DNA of 48,741 nt from an uncultured Pelagibacteraceae bacterium. GTDB lineage: Bacteria > Pseudomonadota > Alphaproteobacteria > Pelagibacterales > Pelagibacteraceae. The stretch spans positions 1 to 48,741 of the forward strand of contig CACGKH010000006.1 of NCBI GenBank assembly GCA_902573585.1, in the 5' to 3' direction. A program made the translations under genes and the position numbers. Of this stretch, positions 44,125 to 48,741 are shown piece by piece. The notes beneath the pieces were generated by a model. The model was not told the origin of the DNA. It was given only the letters and a program-made list of their open reading frames with translations, and searched no databases. How positions within the stretch are numbered: the first letter of the stretch is position 1; the number at the start of each line of letters is the position of its first letter.

Positions 44125-44223
44125 TTATAGTACAAATGTTAAGATTAATAAAATTATAAAAATAATTATAAAAAAATATATTACGGACATCTGAAGAGAA
44201 GCTTTAATTAACCAATTGAACAT
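44125..44223 (-). CDS. Possible 32-aa membrane peptide
   Basis: 32 codons, ATG 44223, stop 7 bases before the thioesterase ATG. The product is MFNWLIKASLQMSVIYFF and then an almost continuous aliphatic helix, a single-pass membrane peptide. AAAGG lies about 7 bases before the ATG, a possible ribosome site. It sits between tRNA-Arg and the thioesterase on the same strand. In DNA this rich in A/T, Ile/Leu/Phe ORFs can arise by chance, so the call is tentative. Confidence 0.4.
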   Translation of the reverse strand: MFNWLIKASLQMSVIYFFIIIFIILLILTFVL

Positions 44224-44238
44224 AATAATACCTTTTAT

Positions 44239-44315
44239 TGGTGCGCCTGCTAGGAGTCGAACCCAGAACCTCCTGGTCCGTAGCCAAGCGCTCTATCCAG
44301 TTGAGCTACAGGCGC
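44239..44315 (-). tRNA. tRNA-Arg (anticodon ACG)
   Basis: 77-base class I tRNA on the minus strand. The acceptor GCGCCTG pairs with CAGGCGC, followed by A and an encoded CCA. D arm GCTC...GAGC, anticodon loop CTACGGA with ACG (bases 44279-44281), T loop TTCGACT. The A34 is expected to be edited to inosine by TadA so as to read CGU, CGC and CGA. The small membrane ORF begins 16 bases after CCA. Confidence 0.97.
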
Positions 44316-44386
44316 ATTTTAATTTTATTTAATTATAGTATATTAATTTTTAGTGTATTTTAATCATAAGACAAATTTAAAATTTT

Positions 44387-45562
44387 ATGAGTAATAAATC
44401 AAAAGAAGTAGTCATTGTTAATGCAGTCAGAACACCGATAGGTGCTTACAAAGGTTCATTAAAAAATATAAAATCTCATCATCTAGGCTCAATAGTCATA
44501 AAAGAAGTTTTAAAAAGATCTAATTTTGACAAAGATGAAATTGATGAAGTTATTATGGGTCAGGTGTTGACCGCGGGTGCTGGTCAAAATCCAGCAAGAC
44601 AAGCCGCCATAAATGCTGGTATACCATTTTCAAAACCAGCACATATAATCAATCAAGTCTGTGGATCTGGACTTAGAGCAGTCATATCAGGTTACCAATC
44701 AATTAAATTAGGTGATGCAACAAATATAATTTCTGGAGGTCAGGAAAATATGTCCATAGCTCCACATTCAATTTTCTATCGAGATGAAAAAAAATTTTCA
44801 GAGGATAAATTACTAGATACAATGATTAATGATGGATTAATAGATGCTTTTAATAATTATCATATGGGTGTTACAGCTGAAAACGTTGCAAAAAAATTTG
44901 ATATATCAAGACAAGATCAAGATGAATTTGCATTAAATTCTCAAAAAAAAACAGAAGCAGCTATTCTAAAAAATAAATTTGATGATGAGTTAATTAAGAT
45001 AAACCAAGATGGAAGTATTTTAGAAAAAGATGAGCATCCAAGAATGGGTTTAGAATTAACTGATTTAGAAAAATTAAAAACAGTTTTTAAAGAAAATGGT
45101 ACAGTTACACCAGGAAACTCTTCAGGAATAAATGATGGAGCTGCAGCATTGTTGTTAACTACTTTAGAAGAGGCTGAAAAAAAATCTATTAAACCATTAG
45201 CAAAAATAGTGTCTTGGGCTTCAGTAGGAATAGATCCTGCTTTAATGGGATTGGGTCCTATAGAAGCTGTTTGTGAAGCAATTAAAAAGGCAAAATGGAA
45301 CTTAGATGAAATTGATTTATTTGAAATAAATGAAGCTTTTGCTGCTCAAAGTATTGCGGTAATTCGCGAACTAAGGATTGATCAAAAAAAAGTAAATGTA
45401 AATGGTGGAGCCATTGCTCTTGGTCATCCTATCGGAGCCTCAGGAGCTAGAATATTGGTTACCTTAGTACATGAGTTGATAAGACAAAATAAAAATAAAG
45501 GATGTGCAACACTTTGTATAGGTGGAGGAATGGGTATAGCTTTATGTATCGAGAAAATTTAG
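44387..45562 (+). CDS. Acetyl-CoA acetyltransferase (thiolase)
   Basis: Condenses two acetyl-CoA or splits acetoacetyl-CoA. 391 residues, standard thiolase length. Nucleophile Cys92 in NQVCGSGLRAV, GGQENMS, the NEAFAAQ loop, His in GGAIALGHPIGASGAR and the second Cys in CIGGGMG close to the C terminus. It matches the biosynthetic AtoB/PhaA type best. No phaB or phaC gene is adjacent, so a polyhydroxybutyrate role is not shown. Divergent from tRNA-Arg across a 71-base A/T-only gap. Confidence 0.93.
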   Translation: MSNKSKEVVIVNAVRTPIGAYKGSLKNIKSHHLGSIVIKEVLKRSNFDKDEIDEVIMGQVLTAGAGQNPARQAAINAGIPFSKPAHIINQVCGSGLRAVISGYQSIKLGDATNIISGGQENMSIAPHSIFYRDEKKFSEDKLLDTMINDGLIDAFNNYHMGVTAENVAKKFDISRQDQDEFALNSQKKTEAAILKNKFDDELIKINQDGSILEKDEHPRMGLELTDLEKLKTVFKENGTVTPGNSSGINDGAAALLLTTLEEAEKKSIKPLAKIVSWASVGIDPALMGLGPIEAVCEAIKKAKWNLDEIDLFEINEAFAAQSIAVIRELRIDQKKVNVNGGAIALGHPIGASGARILVTLVHELIRQNKNKGCATLCIGGGMGIALCIEKI

Positions 45563-45675
45563 GAATTAATTTTTCCGTATTTTTCTTCTAATAAAATTTT
45601 TTGTATCCAAGTTCTAGCATCTATATAGGTACTAACTTTTGGTTGAATTAGTGCTTTTAATAACTTTTTAATCAT
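45559..45675 (-). CDS. Possible 38-aa peptide in the thiolase-aceE gap
   Basis: 38 codons on the minus strand, ATG 45675, stop overlapping the thiolase stop by 4 bases. The product MIKKLLKALIQPKVSTYIDA and on to KYGKINS is soluble, with amphipathic helical character and a mixed residue composition (W, R, Y) unlike random A/T translation. There is no Shine-Dalgarno sequence. It would be the only gene in the 211-base gap. I recognise no family. Confidence 0.35.
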   Translation of the reverse strand: MIKKLLKALIQPKVSTYIDARTWIQKILLEEKYGKINS

Positions 45676-45773
45676 TTTTGAAGCATGCACCTAAAGAGTG
45701 TCTAAAAATTGGACAGAATGTGTTAGAATTTGCAATTAAGTGAATTTTTATGGTGTATAAGACTAAAAAATAA

Positions 45774-48741
45774 ATGACAGAAAAATTATTAGTTCCTGAC
45801 ATTGGTGATTTTGAAAATGTAGAAGTAATTGAACTTCTGGTTAAAGAAGGTCAAGAAATTCAAAAGAATGATCCTGTTATAACAATAGAAAGTGATAAAT
45901 CTAGTGTTGAGATACCATCAACTTTTTCTGGCAAAATAGAATCTCTAAAAGTGAAAGTTGGGGACAAAGTTTCAAAGGGAGATTTAATACTTAATATATC
46001 TAATTCTAATCAATCACTATCTACCTCGCAAATCATTCCAAAAGATACTGAGAATTTGATAAAAGAAGCTGAAAATTCATTAGAAAAAAATCAAAATCAA
46101 AATCAAAAACCAAAAATTGAAAAAAAGGAAAAACCTATAATTCAAGTTATTAAAGAAAATGATTTGGATCCATTAGAGACTAATGAATGGCTCGAGTCTT
46201 TGTCAGCAGTGATTGAAAAAGATGGTAATCAAAGGGCTCATTATTTAATAAAAGAATTAATTAACAAGGCTTATATGGAGGGAGCTAATATTCCTTATAC
46301 TCAAAGCACTCCTTATATAAATACAATACCAGTCAATGAGGAAAAAAAGTCAAATGGAGATCAAAACATAGAGAGAAAAATTAGGTCCTTAATTAGATGG
46401 AATGCAGCAGCGATGGTTGTAAGAGCTAATAAAAAGTTTCCTGAATTAGGAGGACACATAGGAACGTTTGCATCTGCAGCAACGCTATACGATGTGGGAA
46501 TGAATCATTTTTGGAGAGCTAAGAATAATAAGTTTGGAGGAGATTTGGTTTATTTCCAAGGACATAGTGCACCAGGGATGTATGCCAGAGCATTTCTTGA
46601 AGGTAGACTAAACGAAAAACAATTAGATAGTTTTAGACAAGAAGTTAATCCAGGTGGTTTATCCTCTTATCCTCATCCTTGGTTGATGCCAAATTTTTGG
46701 CAGTTCCCTACTGTTTCAATGGGATTGGGTCCAATGTTAGCAATTTATCAAGCAAGATATATGAAATATTTAATTAACAGAGGTTTAATTAAGGATGAAG
46801 GTAGAAAAGTTTGGGCTTTTTTAGGAGATGGTGAAATGGATGAGCCTGAGTCTTTAGGTGCAATAGGATTGGCTGCTAGAGAGAATTTAGATAATTTAAT
46901 TTTTGTAGTGAATTGTAATCTACAAAGATTAGACGGACCTGTTCGTGGTAACGGGAAAATTATACAAGAGTTAGAAGGAATTTTTAGGGGTGCTGGATGG
47001 AATGTAATTAAAGTAATTTGGGGTTCTTATTGGGACCCCTTGTTAGCCAATGATAAAACAGGTCATCTAGTTAAAACTATGAATGAAACAGTAGATGGTG
47101 AATATCAAGCTATGAAGGCAAGAAATGGAGCTTATGTTAGGGAAAAATTTTTTGGAAAATATCAAGAAACAATAGATCTAGTATCAAATCTTTCAGACAA
47201 AGATATTTGGAGATTGAATAGAGGTGGGCATGACCCCCATAAAGTTTTTGCGGCTTATGACAAAGCTATAAAAAATATCGGTAGCCCAACAGTTGTAATT
47301 GCAAAAACCATTAAAGGTTATGGAATGGGCAAAAGTGGTGAAAGTGTTAATACCACACATCAAACTAAAAAATTGGATATAGATGATCTTATGTATTATA
47401 GAGATAGGTTTGATGTTCCTTTAACTGACAAACAAGTGAAGAACATTGAGTATTACAAACCTGATCAAAATTCTCCAGAAATAAAATACATTAAAGAAAA
47501 AAGACTTAAGCTAGGAGGCTTTATTCCAGAGAGAACGACCTATGCGAAACCTATAAAAGCACCTCCCAAAAATATTTTTGATAATATGAAAGTCTCAACT
47601 GGCTCTAAAGAAATGTCTACAACAATGGCATTAGTTAGAATGTTAACAAACTTATTAAGAGATAAAAATGTTGCACCAAGATTAGTCCCTATAATTCCAG
47701 ATGAAGCTAGAACATTTGGTATGGAAGGTTTTTTTCAAAAAATTGGTATTTACGCACATGAGGGTCAAAAATACGAACCAGAAGATTCTGCTCAATTAAG
47801 TTCATACAGAGAAGATAGAAGTGGACAAGTTCTAGAAGAGGGAATTAATGAAGCTGGAGCAATGTCTTCATGGATTGCTGCAGGAACCTCATACACAAAT
47901 CATGATATTGAAATGATACCAATTTATCTTTTCTATTCTATGTTTGGATTTCAAAGAATTGGTGATTTTGCCTGGGCAGGCGCAGATAGTCAATCTAGAG
48001 GATTTTTAATAGGCGCAACAGCTGGAAGAACAACACTTGCAGGTGAAGGATTGCAACATCAGGATGGCCACAGTCATCTTTTAGCATCCACAATACCAAA
48101 TTGTATCTCCTATGATCCAACTTTTCATTATGAACTTGCGGTAATTTTTAGAGAAGGATTGAGACGAATGCATGAAAAAAAAGAAAATATTTTTTATTAT
48201 ATTACAACCATGAATGAAAATTACCCTCATCCTTCAATTCCAAAAGATAAATCATCTGAAGAGGGAATTTTAAAAGGTATGTATAAAATTAGAGAATTTA
48301 ACAAATATAAAAAAACAAAAATTCAATTTTTAGGCTCAGGAACAATTTTAAGAGAAATGATAGCAGGAGCAGAAATTCTACAAAAAGAGTATCAAATTGA
48401 TAGTGAAGTTTGGAGTGTAACTAGCTTTAACGAGCTAAGAAGGGATGGTTTAGAGATTGAAAGATTTAATCTTTTAAATCCAGATAAAGAACCTAAAAAA
48501 TCCTATGTTGAAAAATGTTTAGGTAAAACAGAAGGACCAATATTGGCTGCTTCTGATTATATGAGAATGAATTCAGATCAAATAAGACCATACGTTAATA
48601 AAAGCTTTTATTCTCTAGGAACAGATGGTTTTGGTAGAAGTGATACAAGAAAAAATTTAAGAAAATTTTTTGAAGTCGATAAAGAGCATATTGTTACATA
48701 CGGTTTGAGTGTTCTTGCTAAAGAACAGCTCGTAGCTTCTA
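45774..48741 (+). CDS. aceE: Pyruvate dehydrogenase E1 (AceE type) with N-terminal lipoyl domain, 3' end outside window
   Basis: Homodimeric-type E1 of pyruvate dehydrogenase: thiamine-dependent decarboxylation of pyruvate and transfer of acetyl to lipoyl-Lys of E2. The frame runs 989 codons without a stop to the right edge; an E. coli-type AceE would end within some 20 residues. Residues 1-80 are a complete lipoyl domain with the lipoylated lysine at Lys42 in ESDKSSVEIP. A Lys/Asn/Gln-rich linker (about 85-130) joins it to E1, which begins DPLETNEWLESL. The thiamine motif is GDGEMDEPES...NCN. A lipoyl domain on E1 is unusual; it normally belongs to E2 or E3. Confidence 0.92.
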   Translation, partial: MTEKLLVPDIGDFENVEVIELLVKEGQEIQKNDPVITIESDKSSVEIPSTFSGKIESLKVKVGDKVSKGDLILNISNSNQSLSTSQIIPKDTENLIKEAENSLEKNQNQNQKPKIEKKEKPIIQVIKENDLDPLETNEWLESLSAVIEKDGNQRAHYLIKELINKAYMEGANIPYTQSTPYINTIPVNEEKKSNGDQNIERKIRSLIRWNAAAMVVRANKKFPELGGHIGTFASAATLYDVGMNHFWRAKNNKFGGDLVYFQGHSAPGMYARAFLEGRLNEKQLDSFRQEVNPGGLSSYPHPWLMPNFWQFPTVSMGLGPMLAIYQARYMKYLINRGLIKDEGRKVWAFLGDGEMDEPESLGAIGLAARENLDNLIFVVNCNLQRLDGPVRGNGKIIQELEGIFRGAGWNVIKVIWGSYWDPLLANDKTGHLVKTMNETVDGEYQAMKARNGAYVREKFFGKYQETIDLVSNLSDKDIWRLNRGGHDPHKVFAAYDKAIKNIGSPTVVIAKTIKGYGMGKSGESVNTTHQTKKLDIDDLMYYRDRFDVPLTDKQVKNIEYYKPDQNSPEIKYIKEKRLKLGGFIPERTTYAKPIKAPPKNIFDNMKVSTGSKEMSTTMALVRMLTNLLRDKNVAPRLVPIIPDEARTFGMEGFFQKIGIYAHEGQKYEPEDSAQLSSYREDRSGQVLEEGINEAGAMSSWIAAGTSYTNHDIEMIPIYLFYSMFGFQRIGDFAWAGADSQSRGFLIGATAGRTTLAGEGLQHQDGHSHLLASTIPNCISYDPTFHYELAVIFREGLRRMHEKKENIFYYITTMNENYPHPSIPKDKSSEEGILKGMYKIREFNKYKKTKIQFLGSGTILREMIAGAEILQKEYQIDSEVWSVTSFNELRRDGLEIERFNLLNPDKEPKKSYVEKCLGKTEGPILAASDYMRMNSDQIRPYVNKSFYSLGTDGFGRSDTRKNLRKFFEVDKEHIVTYGLSVLAKEQLVAS

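Noticed and set aside
45701-45729. TCTAAA...TTAGAAT before aceE as a further Irr site
   Set aside because: Only partial half-sites, and the extended 11-mer shared by irr and rubrerythrin is absent.
1-48741. CRISPR array, prophage, insertion sequence or rRNA genes
   Set aside because: No direct-repeat array, transposase, integrase, phage gene or rRNA segment was seen in either strand.

Overview
The window is a gene-dense, very AT-rich stretch (A/T homopolymers everywhere, most intergenic gaps under 100 bases) with alphaproteobacterial gene content and order. Irr (not only Fur), the argH-lptM-lysA cluster beside a tlpA-like gene, fdxA-carD next to a SUV3-like helicase, and TAXI/TRAP transport, together with extreme compaction, point to a streamlined marine alphaproteobacterium of the SAR11/Pelagibacterales type. 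The species cannot be fixed from sequence alone. I see no prophage, insertion sequence, CRISPR array or rRNA operon.

Layout. 1-10.8 kb (+): phoH (5' end outside the window), ybeY, lnt, metK, then the nusA-infB-rbfA-rpsO-pnp translation/RNA operon. 10.8-13.4 kb (-): the unsaturated fatty acid operon fabA-fabB-fabI, ending in an unannotated 39-aa membrane microprotein. 13.4-16.4 kb (+): irr, then a rubrerythrin / Fe-S oxidoreductase / DUF3501 cassette. 16.4-21.5 kb (-): ubiE-ubiB-coaBC-dut-thiF-like-SH3. 21.5-25.5 kb (+): mutM, rpsT, dnaA, dnaN. 25.5-29.0 kb (-): argH-lptM-lysA and plsC. 29-32.6 kb: tlpA-like, HIG1-like, esterase, HNH, coq7, dsbB, DedA-like. 32.7-34.8 kb (+): tRNA-Leu, acyl-CoA synthetase, a 25-aa Lys/Arg peptide gene. 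34.8-38.8 kb (-): SUV3-like helicase-TerB-fdxA-carD. 39-43.7 kb (+): aminotransferase and a TAXI-TRAP transporter. 43.7-48.7 kb: thioesterase, a 32-aa membrane ORF, tRNA-Arg, thiolase, and a lipoyl-domain/AceE fusion running off the right edge.

Most notable: (i) nusA and ybeY are each broken by one extra A in a poly(A) tract (A8 and A10), although longer A tracts in mutM and the aminotransferase stay in frame; (ii) Irr and the rubrerythrin cassette share an exact 11-base element, ATAGTTTAGAA, suggesting an Irr-controlled iron/peroxide module with a protein of unknown function (DUF3501); (iii) a 25-residue Lys/Arg/Ala peptide gene with its own promoter-like box, leader hairpin, Shine-Dalgarno and terminator lies tail-to-tail with a CarD protein carrying a long basic N-terminal tail; (iv) a lipoyl domain is fused to the N terminus of pyruvate dehydrogenase E1; (v) several plausible genes under 45 codons are present. 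Six gene pairs overlap by exactly one base as TAATG, implying tight translational coupling.
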